Shown one piece after another: positions 8,890 through 17,345 of a stretch of DNA of 64,000 nucleotides. The stretch is from Foetidibacter luteolus (GTDB lineage: Bacteria > Bacteroidota > Bacteroidia > Chitinophagales > Chitinophagaceae), in assembly GCF_009650435.1 (NCBI RefSeq), contig NZ_VVIP01000028.1, forward strand, positions 62,001 through 126,000. Direction: 5' to 3'. Made by a program: the position numbers and the translations under genes. The notes beneath the pieces are model-generated. The model worked only from the letters and a program-made list of their open reading frames with translations, was not told the DNA's origin and ran no database searches. How positions within the stretch are numbered: position 1 is the stretch's first letter; the number at the start of each line of letters is the position of its first letter.

Positions 8890-9008
8890 TTTATGGGGTG
8901 CCCCCAAGCTACGCAAGGGGTCGGGCTTTCCGCTATTACTCCGGCACAAAAGCCGGGCTGCGATGGCCTCACCGGGGTAACCGCTTCAATCCCTCACCCG
9001 AAAGCCGG
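8890..9008 (-). repeat. dispersed repeat R2, copy 2
   Basis: Reverse-orientation copy starting 40 bp after the preceding stop codon: on the minus strand it reads CTTTCGGGTGAGGG, GGATTGAAGCGG, TACCCCGGTGAGGCC, GTAATAGCGGAAAGCCCG, ending GGGGGCACCCC. The gap 8851-9222 holds this copy and nothing else that I recognise; an open frame 8851-9180 through it is repeat-derived. Confidence 0.8.
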
Positions 9009-9222
9009 TTACCGGTTACAAGTTGCAGGTTGCTGGTCTGTTGATTATGTGGATGATTATTTTAGTTTAATATCATGCAGGGAAAGAAAAATATTCAATA
9101 AGTCCGTTGACGATTACAATAAGGTATGTGCGAAACCCAAAACTCACGTTTTATTAAATAACTCTGTAATCTTACAGTAACTTATACCGTAAATTCAGCT
9201 TACAATTTTAAACACTTGTGCT

Positions 9223-9639
9223 ATGTGGTGGATATACGCATTGCTGTCAGCATTGTTTGCAGGGCTTACTGCTGTGCTGGCAAAAAAGGGAATAAAAAAC
9301 ATTGATTCAGACCTTGCCACGGCCATAAGAACAACGGTTATACTGGGCTTAAGCTGGGGGCTGGTTTTTCTTAAAGGGGCAGCTTCCGGTGTGCAGCAAT
9401 TCAGCAGGCAAAACTGGGCGTTTCTTGTGTTTTCTGGCATAGCCACAGGCCTGTCGTGGATATTCTATTTCAAGGCATTGCAAGTAGGTAAAGTGTCGCA
9501 GGTAGCTCCCGTTGATAAGGCCAGCGTAGCTATCGCTATTATCTTATCAGTAATTTTTCTTGGTGAACAACTCACCTGGAAAACTGTATCCGGCGTTGTG
9601 TTGATTACGGCAGGCACTTTAATAATAGCATGGAAGTAA
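9223..9639 (+). CDS. EamA-family membrane protein (single domain)
   Basis: A 138-residue protein of the drug/metabolite transporter superfamily. It contains one EamA unit: MWWIYALLSALFAGLTAVLAK at the N-terminus, GIATGLSWIFYFKALQVG in the middle and the typical end PVDKASVAIAIILSVIFLGE followed by a final helix. Five hydrophobic segments are visible. Half-size EamA proteins are common and probably function as dimers. Transcribed alone; upstream gap carries an R2 repeat, downstream about 310 bp show no supported gene. Substrate unknown. Confidence 0.85.
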   Translation: MWWIYALLSALFAGLTAVLAKKGIKNIDSDLATAIRTTVILGLSWGLVFLKGAASGVQQFSRQNWAFLVFSGIATGLSWIFYFKALQVGKVSQVAPVDKASVAIAIILSVIFLGEQLTWKTVSGVVLITAGTLIIAWK

Positions 9640-9951
9640 AGGCCCTTGCAAAAGGATTACATCACACCAAAGGTTTCTTTTTTAATTTTTCAGTTGATTC
9701 TATAAAGAAAAGTGGGCACCACATGAGGATAATGAAGAATACATATAGCAGTTCTTTCATACATTGGATTTTGAAGCGTTCTGGATTTGGAAGAGCGTAA
9801 GTTATTATAATTATTCGTATCTGCCGGTATATTTTTTCTGCCAACTTGTAACAACCAGTGTAGCACGCAATTAGCTTAATGATGCTTAACCATTAACAAG
9901 AAAATTTGCTTAAATAACCATTTATTATTATTGCAACAGTCTAAATGATCT
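9640..9951 (+). other. intergenic stretch with no supported gene
   Basis: AT-rich 312 bp between the EamA and Pr6Pr genes. A 60-residue reverse frame (9662-9844) with one hydrophobic segment exists but has no promoter box or family resemblance. No R1 or R2 repeat copy seen. Confidence 0.5.
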
Positions 9952-10581
9952 ATGAAAAAAGGACAACTTATTTTTCTTGTTATTATTTCCCTTACAGCCT
10001 GGGCAGGCCTGCTGTTACAGTTGTACATTATGCCTAAGCAAAATGGCTTCTTAAGGGCTGCTGAAGAATTCTTCAGTTATTTTACCGTGCTTTCAAATTT
10101 ACTTGCCGCCCTGTATGCCACTCTAAAGCTTTTTGGCTGGTGGAAAAACCCAGGTGCGGCAGGCGCAATACTTTCCGGCGCAATATGCTCTTACATAACC
10201 ATTGTTGCCGTTGTTTATCACACGTTACTTAGTAAACTGTGGAACCCGGCCGGCATATTTTTTATTGCTGACCAGTTACTGCATACTGTAGTGCCAGTGT
10301 TGTTTGTACTGTTTTGGTTTTTGTATGCAAGAACAGGGTTGCTGCAATGGAAACATGCTTTACTCTTTTTAATATTCCCGGTTTGCTATATTATTTACAC
10401 AATTGCTCACGGAGAGTTATCTGGTTTTTATCCCTATCCATTTATCAATGTAGGCCAGTTGGGTTATAGTGCAGCATTGCAAAATACGGCGGGGCTGGTG
10501 GTGGTTTTCCTGGTAGCCGGTTGCATTGTTATTGGATTAGATAAAAGCAGGCAAAATCAGAAACAGGTTTTTGCTAAATAA
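9952..10581 (+). CDS. Pr6Pr-family membrane protein
   Basis: A 209-residue integral membrane protein with six hydrophobic segments, matching the Pr6Pr family seen widely in bacteria and of unknown biochemical role (related to the FAR-17a/AIG1-like group). Recognisable points: SYFTVLSNLLAALYA after the first helix, HTLLSKLWNPAG, ADQLLHTVVPVLFVLFW, and YPYPFINVGQLGY near the C-terminus, where conserved His and Tyr residues lie in or near membrane segments. A strong hairpin directly after the stop (10586-10603) ends the transcript and separates it from the convergent PA2169 gene. Confidence 0.82.
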   Translation: MKKGQLIFLVIISLTAWAGLLLQLYIMPKQNGFLRAAEEFFSYFTVLSNLLAALYATLKLFGWWKNPGAAGAILSGAICSYITIVAVVYHTLLSKLWNPAGIFFIADQLLHTVVPVLFVLFWFLYARTGLLQWKHALLFLIFPVCYIIYTIAHGELSGFYPYPFINVGQLGYSAALQNTAGLVVVFLVAGCIVIGLDKSRQNQKQVFAK

Positions 10582-10606
10582 AAAACCGGGGCGATAACCC
10601 CGGCTT
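10580..10606. terminator. bidirectional terminator
   Basis: CCGGGG (10586-10591) and CCCCGG (10598-10603) with a 6-base loop, A-tract on the left. It lies between convergent genes (Pr6Pr on plus, PA2169-type on minus) and could serve both. Confidence 0.7.
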
Positions 10607-10629
10607 CATATAGTATTCAATTAAAAGTA

Positions 10630-11094
10630 TTAAGACACAGCTTTGTGTAAATCCCTGTAACTTTTTATGGTATTGTGAGATTGCAGCAGGGATGCCTTCT
10701 GCTCACTTACCAATGAACGCAGGTTCGCACTCAGGTCATTATCTTCCAGTGCTTCTTTGTATGCTTTTTGAGCGGCATCTTCACCATATTCGCAGGATGA
10801 TAGTATGGCATGGCGGTCGTTACCGGTAAACGTATTTTTAACATCCATCCATGCCCGGTATATTTTACCCGGCGTAGTTGTTCCTGTGGCTACTTCACCA
10901 CCAAGGGCAACCACTTCCCGGCTTAGTTCATCAACATATCCCTGGCTTTCATCTATCATACGGTTAAATAAAACTTTCAGGTCACCGTCAATAATATCTG
11001 TCTCTTCCAATGCTTTTTGGTAACCGGTAATCCTGTCGTTATTAATCCTGATAAGGTCATTTAGAATGTCAACATTATTCTCGTTGCTGTTCAT
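10630..11094 (-). CDS. PA2169-type four-helix-bundle protein (DUF2383)
   Basis: A 154-residue soluble all-helical protein of the ferritin-like DUF2383/PA2169 family. Text such as LNDLIRINNDRITGYQKALEE, LFNRMIDESQGYVDELSREV, GKIYRAWMDVKN and CEYGEDAAQKAYKEAL is characteristic; family members are often linked to stress, but the function is not established. No signal peptide. Stands alone; it is convergent with the Pr6Pr gene. The 250 bp upstream show an R1 repeat copy and no other gene. Confidence 0.88.
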   Translation of the reverse strand: MNSNENNVDILNDLIRINNDRITGYQKALEETDIIDGDLKVLFNRMIDESQGYVDELSREVVALGGEVATGTTTPGKIYRAWMDVKNTFTGNDRHAILSSCEYGEDAAQKAYKEALEDNDLSANLRSLVSEQKASLLQSHNTIKSYRDLHKAVS

Positions 11095-11340
11095 ATTGAT
11101 TATTTTTTTAGGTTAACAATACTTCTACAGGATAGAATATTGTGCCGGAAATGATACCCATTGAAAACGCGGGTTACAAGGGCAGTATAATCCACATCGG
11201 CCTACTCAGAGTGAGGAAGTTACCCCTCAATATCCGATGCCGTAATTGCCGGGATAAGGGCTTACGAAATGTGATATGCGAAGGAACATTCAAGGAAAAT
11301 TTCTGCCGCTGAAAGCGCAGAAATAAAGGCTAACCTGCGG

Positions 11341-11422
11341 GAAAAGCTGCGTAGCGAATCTGAACGTACAAGAGTGCGACGCAACGATGCTTAATTCATG
11401 CCCTGTTGCCGGGACCATAAAA
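11341..11422 (-). repeat. dispersed repeat R1, copy 3
   Basis: Minus-strand copy downstream of uvrA in the gene's own orientation: TTTTTATGGTCCCGGCAAC, then ...GCATCG, core TTGCGTCGCACTCTTGTACG, ending GCTACGCAGCTTTTC. Directly follows the uvrA terminator. Confidence 0.8.
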
Positions 11423-11423
11423 A

Positions 11424-11452
11424 GTTAAAACCCGGTTTTACCGGGTTTTAAC
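11424..11452 (-). terminator. uvrA terminator
   Basis: GTTAAAACCCGGT / ACCGGGTTTTAAC, a 13-bp perfect stem with a 3-base loop, 8 bp after the uvrA stop on the minus strand. Confidence 0.75.
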
Positions 11453-11460
11453 AACCTCAT

Positions 11461-14307
11461 CTATAAAAATGCCGCAGTATAACTTTCTTTTACTTCTTTT
11501 AAATCAGCAGGTTTACCGGCAAATACAAGATTGCCGCCACCATCGCCGGCTTCGGGGCCAAGATCTATTACCCAGTCGGCATTTTTAATAACATCGGTGT
11601 TGTGCTCTATTACCAGCAGCGAATGGCCCTGCTCTATCAACGCATTGAAAGAAGCCAGCAACTTTTTAATATCATGAAAATGAAGGCCGGTGGTAGGCTC
11701 ATCAAACACAAACAACACATGCCCGCCGGATTTACCCTTGCCCAGGAAACTGGCCAGCTTAACACGCTGCGCTTCGCCGCCACTCAGCGTATCGCTGCTC
11801 TGGCCAAGCTTTACATAACCGAGGCCTACATCCTGCAAAGGCTGTAAAGCTTTCGCCAATGATTTTTCATCCTTAAAAAACTCGATAGCTTCATCCACGC
11901 TCATCTCCAGTACATCGTACACGCTTTTGTTTTTGTATTGTACCTCCAGCACTTCCTCCTTAAACCGTTTGCCACCACACACTTCGCAGGTAAGGTGAAC
12001 ATCCGCCAAAAACTGCATTTCCACCACCTGTTCGCCTTCGCCCTTGCAGGCATCGCAACGTCCGCCATCTACGTTAAAAGAAAAATGCTTAGGCTGAAAG
12101 CCACGCACTTTTGACATAGGCTGCCGGGAATACAAATCCCTTATTTCATCATACGCTTTTATGTAAGTAACCGGGTTACTGCGGGATGATTTGCCGATGG
12201 GGTTTTGGTCAACAAGTTCTACCTGGGTTATATAATCCGTATCGCCGGTAATGGCTTTATGAAAGCCTACTTTATCAGCAAACTCTCCCTTTAGTTTTTT
12301 CAACGCAGGATATAAAATCTGTTTTACCAATGTTGTTTTTCCGCTGCCGCTTACCCCGCTTACCACGCAGAGCAGGTTAAGGGGAAACTCTACCGTAATA
12401 TTTTTCAGGTTGTTTTGACGGGCGCCTTCTACTTTAATGCTACGGTTCCACTTACGGTATTTGGCGGGTGCCGCAATGGACAATTTGTTGCTGAGATATT
12501 GCCCCGTAAGGCTTTTGGGGTTGCTGATAATTTCATCGTAATTACCGGCAGCTATTACCTCGCCGCCAAGGTGAGATGCCAGCGGGCCCATGTCAATAAT
12601 GTAATCAGCCTCCCGCATCATCATTTCATCATGCTCCACCACTACAACAGTATTGCCTTCATCCCTTAACTGCTTCAGCACTTTAATAAGGCGGGCTGTA
12701 TCCCGGGAATGCAGGCCGATAGACGGCTCATCCAGTATGTACAATGAATTGGTGAGATTGCTGCCCAGGCTGCGGGTAAGCTGTATGCGCTGGCTTTCGC
12801 CCCCGCTGAGTGAGTTGGCCAACCTGTTTAAGGTAAGGTAACCAAGGCCAACATCCAGCAATGTCTGCAACCGCTGGTTAACCTCCAGCAGTATGCGTTT
12901 GGCAATTTCCTGGTCGTGGCGGGAAAGTGTTAACTGGTTAAACCAATCCTTCAGGTCTTTTACAGGCAGTTTGCAGAGTTCGCCGATATGTTTGCCGCCC
13001 ACTTTAACATATAAAGCTTCTTTTCGCAAACGGTAACCGCCGCAATCCGGGCAGTTGGTACGGCCCCGGTAGCGGCTAAGCAACACCCTGTATTGTACTT
13101 TGTAGAGGTTTTGTTCTACTTCTTTAAAAAACTCATTGATGCCGTAAACAGTACCCTGCCCTTTCCAGAGCAAATCATATTGAGAGGGCGTTAAATCCGC
13201 CACGGGTTTATGCACAGGAAAATCAATGGCCCTGGCGCCTTTTACAAACTGTTCCCTCCACCAGCCCAGCTTCTCCCCTTTCCAGGGTGCAACGGCGCCC
13301 TCGTATACGCTTAGCCTGCGGTCTGGTATTACGAGTTCAGGGTCTATACCCAGCACCTGGCTAAAACCTTCGCAGGTGGGGCAGGCACCATAAGGATTGT
13401 TAAAGGAAAAAAGATTGGGTACCGGCTCTTCAAACTGCAGGCCATCCAATTCAAACTTATTGCTGAAGTGCAGCAACTTGTCGCCTTGTTCCGGTAGCTG
13501 TACTTCTACCAGCATCTCGCCCTCCCCTTCATAAAAAGCCGTACCGATGGAATCGCTGAGGCGATGGGTATCATCTTCGTCAAAATCCTTGGTTACAATG
13601 CGATCTATTAAAATATGGGCTGCCTGCTGTTTATCACCTGCAGCCAGTTTTTGTTTCAGTTCCTTGTCAGTTAAATCCAGCAGTTCTTCTATACGTACCG
13701 GCTGCCTGTTGATATACAAACGGGCAAAGCCTTTTTGGGTGAGAATATTAAGCTCTTCGCGGCTATCGCGGTTGGCATGCTGCTTAAAAGCGGCCAGTAT
13801 AACAACGCGGCTGTTATGCGGCAATGCGTTGATGGCATTAAGTACATCAGCCACATCATCTTTCTTTACTTCGCGGCCACTAATGGGAGATATTGTTTTG
13901 CCGGTGCGGGCAAACAGCAGGCGCAGGTAATCGTAAATCTCCGTCATGCTGCCCACCGTACTGCGGGGTGTGCGGGTAATTACTTTTTGTTCAATGGCAA
14001 TGGCCGGGCACAGGCCTTTGATGTAATCAACATCGGGCTTAACCATACGGGCCATAAACTGGCGCACATAGGCACTAAGGCTTTCGGCATAGCGCCGCTG
14101 CCCTTCCGCAAAGAGCGTATCTATGGTTAGTGAAGATTTACCGCTGCCGGATACGCCGGTTACAACAATAAATTTATTGCGGGGAAATTCTACCGTGATA
14201 TTCTTAAGGTTATGCACCCTTGCACCCTTCACCAGTATCACATCTTTTGCCGCAGCGGGCTGAACGGCTTTTTTCCTGGCCGCCTTTGTTGCTGTTTTTT
14301 CTGCCAT
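11461..14307 (-). CDS. uvrA: excinuclease ABC subunit A
   Basis: ATPase that scans DNA for bulky damage and loads UvrB in nucleotide excision repair. The 948-residue protein has two ABC modules: Walker A GVSGSGKSS at residues 51-59 and a second GVSGSGKTT in the C-terminal half, with signature LSGGESQR and LSGGEAQR and Walker B ILDEPSIGLH and VFDEPTTGLH. Zinc-binding cysteine pairs are visible in ACPTCEGFSQ, NCPDCGGYRLR and GRCDACKGEGEQ with CEVCGGKRF. ATG 14307 (MAEKT) chosen over an upstream TTG. Bacteroidota genomes often carry more than one UvrA; the text AIEQKVITRTPRSTVGSMTE is a variant of the usual one, so this may be the paralogue and not the main copy. Followed by a clear terminator. 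Confidence 0.95.
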   Translation of the reverse strand: MAEKTATKAARKKAVQPAAAKDVILVKGARVHNLKNITVEFPRNKFIVVTGVSGSGKSSLTIDTLFAEGQRRYAESLSAYVRQFMARMVKPDVDYIKGLCPAIAIEQKVITRTPRSTVGSMTEIYDYLRLLFARTGKTISPISGREVKKDDVADVLNAINALPHNSRVVILAAFKQHANRDSREELNILTQKGFARLYINRQPVRIEELLDLTDKELKQKLAAGDKQQAAHILIDRIVTKDFDEDDTHRLSDSIGTAFYEGEGEMLVEVQLPEQGDKLLHFSNKFELDGLQFEEPVPNLFSFNNPYGACPTCEGFSQVLGIDPELVIPDRRLSVYEGAVAPWKGEKLGWWREQFVKGARAIDFPVHKPVADLTPSQYDLLWKGQGTVYGINEFFKEVEQNLYKVQYRVLLSRYRGRTNCPDCGGYRLRKEALYVKVGGKHIGELCKLPVKDLKDWFNQLTLSRHDQEIAKRILLEVNQRLQTLLDVGLGYLTLNRLANSLSGGESQRIQLTRSLGSNLTNSLYILDEPSIGLHSRDTARLIKVLKQLRDEGNTVVVVEHDEMMMREADYIIDMGPLASHLGGEVIAAGNYDEIISNPKSLTGQYLSNKLSIAAPAKYRKWNRSIKVEGARQNNLKNITVEFPLNLLCVVSGVSGSGKTTLVKQILYPALKKLKGEFADKVGFHKAITGDTDYITQVELVDQNPIGKSSRSNPVTYIKAYDEIRDLYSRQPMSKVRGFQPKHFSFNVDGGRCDACKGEGEQVVEMQFLADVHLTCEVCGGKRFKEEVLEVQYKNKSVYDVLEMSVDEAIEFFKDEKSLAKALQPLQDVGLGYVKLGQSSDTLSGGEAQRVKLASFLGKGKSGGHVLFVFDEPTTGLHFHDIKKLLASFNALIEQGHSLLVIEHNTDVIKNADWVIDLGPEAGDGGGNLVFAGKPADLKEVKESYTAAFL

Positions 14308-14408
14308 AACAAACGGCAAATTAATTAAACTAAACCAGCAGAAAAACTAAAAAATTGAGCAGAGTTTTTTTTAATGAAGATGCCTGACAAATAACAGGGA
14401 AGCGCCCA

Positions 14409-15947
14409 CTACCGCCCCAAGTTAGCTTCCAGCCCGTTTACGGGCTTATCTGAGTACACTAACACGTGGCCGGCACGCAATTGTTCGGTATCAGAACTGT
14501 TCAATATTTTTAACTGTACGGCGTGTTTTCCTTTGGGCAAATCATACATCCAGCACAGTTCGTAGCGGCGGGTGGTGTAAGCAGCGGGTAATTTTGGAGA
14601 TTCCACCAGTTTCCCATCTATATACAATTCCGTATTAAACACAAAGGCGGTGGTACTGGCCCATTTGGCTGTTTCGCCACGCAATACAAAGCCGGTTCCT
14701 TCAAATTCAAAGCTGATTTCGTTCTTAGCACCGTTCCATACCACCGGAATTTTATTAACCGGGTACACGCCGTCAAAACTCTTCTCAAATCTTACGGCTA
14801 CCGGTTGCTGCGCCTTAATGGTGATGTTCTCTCCGTTGATGGTTCCGCCATTGCGTTCTATATTTTGCAGGGCATGTTTAAAGCCAATGTCGTACACATC
14901 TTCCAGGCTCATGGTGGTGTATTTAAAGTCTATGCCTTCGGCTTCTTTTAAGCCCTGTTTCCAATAAGCGGGTATTTTATCGTAGCCCAATATGGTGCCT
15001 AATATGCCGCCGGATGATGACGGGTTACAGTCCGCATCCTGGCCGCACCGGGTAGTTATTTCAAGGGTTTGTGTAAAATCTCCTTTGCCGTACAGCAGGC
15101 CGATAACCACGTAAGCGGCGTTTACATTGGCATCTATGTTAAAAGGTGCAAACACGCCTTCAGGGCAGCCAATGTCATTGGCGTATTTTTTTTGCACTTC
15201 CATCCATGTTTGTTTCCAATCTGCCGGGTATTTCCTGTGCCAGCCGATAACATCACTGATGCATTGGTAAAACAAGCTTTGGCGGGGCACTGTTTTCAGC
15301 GCCTCGTTAACTATATAATTTATATCGCTGCTGGTAAATGCCAACGCGTACATGGCACCCACATATACGCCGCCGTACCAGCCATCGCCGTAGTTCATTA
15401 TATGGCCAATTTTGTCGCTTATGGCAGAAGCTGTATTGGGCATAGCCGGACTCATTAAACCGGCAAAATCGCTTTCTATCTGGTAGTCTATACAATCGGC
15501 ATGCGGGTTGTTTTTCCAGTGGCCGCTTTCCGGCGCTTTAATGCCATGCAGAATGTTGTAGCGCCCGGCCTGGTTGGCATGCCATAATGCATAACCTGCA
15601 TTGGCAAAGGCGTTGGCAAAAGAATCTACCGGCGCATCCAGGCCATATTTTTCAAATACGTCTACAAAAGTCAGGTCCATGTATAGGTCGTCGTACAGGC
15701 CGGGGGTATTCAGCATTGTTTTTTTCAGGTAGCCATCATACCATAACAAGGGTTGATAATCGCCGATAAACGTTCCCTGAAAACCAAACTCATAAGGGCC
15801 GCCGAAAGTAACACCAATGGTTTGCCCGGCCCAGCCACCCATGATTTTATTTTTCAGTTGCTGTTTGGTTAGGGTTATTGCTTTGCCGGTTTGCGCGGCA
15901 ATACCGGTGGCAAAGCAAAGCAATACGTAAAAAAGGACATTTTTCAT
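14409..15947 (-). CDS. exported ADP-ribosylglycohydrolase-family protein
   Basis: A 512-residue secreted protein. The ATG at 15947 gives a signal peptide (MKNVLFYVLLCFATGIAAQ); a longer frame to 16049 is encoded by repeat DNA and is rejected. The first 340 residues are an ADP-ribosylglycohydrolase (DraG-type) fold: KIMGGWAGQTIGVTFGGPYEF, YDDLYMDLTFVDVFEKYG, and the metal site near TTRCGQDADCNPSSSGGILG. The C-terminal 150 residues form a beta-sandwich (VWNGAKNEISFEFEGTGFVLRG). Exported proteins of this fold in Bacteroidota occur in carbohydrate loci and need not act on ADP-ribose. Last gene of a minus-strand group with FAH, DUF6786 and GH172 genes. Confidence 0.85.
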   Translation of the reverse strand: MKNVLFYVLLCFATGIAAQTGKAITLTKQQLKNKIMGGWAGQTIGVTFGGPYEFGFQGTFIGDYQPLLWYDGYLKKTMLNTPGLYDDLYMDLTFVDVFEKYGLDAPVDSFANAFANAGYALWHANQAGRYNILHGIKAPESGHWKNNPHADCIDYQIESDFAGLMSPAMPNTASAISDKIGHIMNYGDGWYGGVYVGAMYALAFTSSDINYIVNEALKTVPRQSLFYQCISDVIGWHRKYPADWKQTWMEVQKKYANDIGCPEGVFAPFNIDANVNAAYVVIGLLYGKGDFTQTLEITTRCGQDADCNPSSSGGILGTILGYDKIPAYWKQGLKEAEGIDFKYTTMSLEDVYDIGFKHALQNIERNGGTINGENITIKAQQPVAVRFEKSFDGVYPVNKIPVVWNGAKNEISFEFEGTGFVLRGETAKWASTTAFVFNTELYIDGKLVESPKLPAAYTTRRYELCWMYDLPKGKHAVQLKILNSSDTEQLRAGHVLVYSDKPVNGLEANLGR

Positions 15948-15997
15948 CGGGAGAAGTTTATAGCGATTTACTGATCTATTTGGATACCAGCCACGGT

Positions 15998-16069
15998 TTT
16001 TTATGGCGGCTTCGTTGCGTCGCAATCCGTTCATCGTTCTGTTTTTCATGGCGACTTTTCAGCCCGGGT
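15998..16069 (+). repeat. dispersed repeat R1, copy 4 (AATCCGTTCATCG subtype)
   Basis: TTTTTTATGGCGGC, then core TTGCGTCGCAATCCGTTCAT and GTTTTTCATGGCG. Sits in the leader of the ADP-ribosylglycohydrolase gene, reading opposite to it. Confidence 0.75.
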
Positions 16070-16075
16070 AGAGCA

Positions 16076-16168
16076 TACCGAACAAGGAACAAGGAATGTT
16101 GAATAATGAAGTGGAATGCCCATTCACTACTCACCACTCACTAAACAAGCAACATGGAACGTTGAACA
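16076..16168 (-). repeat. R3-type intergenic repeat, diverged copy
   Basis: GAACAAGGAACAAGGAATG, then AGTGGAATGCCCATTCACTA and CACCACTCACT, then ACATGGAACGTTGAAC. Same composition as the 17050-17345 array. Ends 3 bp before the FAH-family stop codon. Confidence 0.65.
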
Positions 16169-16170
16169 AA

Positions 16171-17019
16171 CTAACTTTTATACGCCACTACATTGGTTAA
16201 TGTGCCGATGCCCTCTATAGAAATACTCACTTCATCGCCGGGCTCTAAAGTAAAATGATCCGGCGGAACAATGCCCGTGCCGGTCATCAAAAAGCAGCCG
16301 GTATCGAAGTTGGTTTCGCGGAAAAGATAGGCGGCCAACTCTTTAAATTCCCGTTTTATTTTGTTTACCTGTATGCTGCCGTTGAACATTTCCTTTCCAC
16401 CCCGGGTTATTACAAGCGTGATGGTTGTATCGGTTGGCAGAGGCTCCTGCGGTACATACAAACAAGGGCCCAGCGCAGCGCTGCGTTCGTAAGTTTTGGC
16501 CTGAGGCAGGTACAAAGGGTTTTCGCCTTCAATGCTCCTGGAGCTCATATCATTACCAACCGTATAGCCCTGTATACTGCCGCTGGAGTTCATGTATAAG
16601 GTAAGCTCCGGCTCCGGAACATTCCAGGTGGAGTCTTTGCGGATGTACACTTCCTGGCCCGGGCCCGCAACACGTTGCGGGGTTGATTTAAAGAACAACT
16701 CCGGCCTTTCGGCATCATACACACGTTCGTAAAAATCCCCGCCTCCCGCATCTTTCGATTCTTCCATACGGGCATTGCGGCTGCGCAGGTATGTTACGCC
16801 GGAAGCCCATACCTCCTGGCTGCCAACAGGCGGCAGCAGGTATTGTTCTGTAAGTTCTTTAAACTCCTGTTCTGTTATAGCCGCTGACTCTTTCGATAAA
16901 TCAGTTAAATGCCCAAAGAGGTCGGTTTGATTGATAAGCAAATCCCAGTTCTTATCCAGCAGGTAGTAGCTATTGTTATTTTCTAAGATGATGCCTTTTG
17001 TTGTTTTGTACAGGTGCAT
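16171..17019 (-). CDS. fumarylacetoacetate hydrolase family protein
   Basis: A 282-residue cytoplasmic enzyme of the FAH superfamily, whose members hydrolyse or dehydrate 2-oxo acids using a divalent metal. Visible: [57 protein letters not shown] text holding the E-x-E metal ligands, [20 protein letters not shown], and [19 protein letters not shown]. Bacteroidota proteins with this text are often annotated as sugar-acid dehydratases (2-keto-3-deoxy acid type), which would suit its neighbours; that substrate is inference. ATG 17019 (MHLYKTTKG) fits the family start; the longer frame to 17130 passes through repeat DNA. Confidence 0.87.
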   Translation of the reverse strand: MHLYKTTKGIILENNNSYYLLDKNWDLLINQTDLFGHLTDLSKESAAITEQEFKELTEQYLLPPVGSQEVWASGVTYLRSRNARMEESKDAGGGDFYERVYDAERPELFFKSTPQRVAGPGQEVYIRKDSTWNVPEPELTLYMNSSGSIQGYTVGNDMSSRSIEGENPLYLPQAKTYERSAALGPCLYVPQEPLPTDTTITLVITRGGKEMFNGSIQVNKIKREFKELAAYLFRETNFDTGCFLMTGTGIVPPDHFTLEPGDEVSISIEGIGTLTNVVAYKS

Positions 17020-17049
17020 GTTATTATAAGTTTGTTGATGATAAGAAAC

Positions 17050-17345
17050 GAATATCGAACAAGAAACAGTAATGAATATCGAACAAGGAACAAGGAATAT
17101 TAAATGGCGAAGTGAAATACCCCCACTCACTATTCACCACTCATCACTCACCAAATGAATATCGAACAAGGAACAAGGAATATTGAATGACGAAACGGAA
17201 TGCCCCCACTCACCATTGACTATTCACCATTCACCATTCACCATTCACCAAACGAATATCGAACAAGGAACAAGGAATATTGAATGGCGAAGCGGAATGC
17301 CCCCACTCACCACTCACTATTCACCACTCACCATTTACCACTCAC
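17050..17345. repeat. R3 tandem array, about three units of 83-97 bp
   Basis: Units begin at about 17074, 17157 and 17254, each reading GAATATCGAACAAGGAACA, AGGAATATTGAATG, then GGAATGCCCCCACTCACC and several ATTCACC/ACTCACC repeats; a partial unit precedes at 17050. The array fills the gap between the FAH gene start and the DUF6786 stop codon, touching the latter. Confidence 0.85.

Noticed and set aside
8851..9180. Open frame of 109 residues after the GH172 gene
   Set aside because: It is encoded by repeat R2 (GCPQATQGVGLSAIT-like text recurs in other copies) and has no start signals.
9662..9844. Reverse 60-residue frame with a hydrophobic segment
   Set aside because: No promoter box or recognisable sequence; AT-rich intergenic DNA.
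17050..17345. CRISPR array
   Set aside because: Units are tandem without unique spacers and no cas genes are present.
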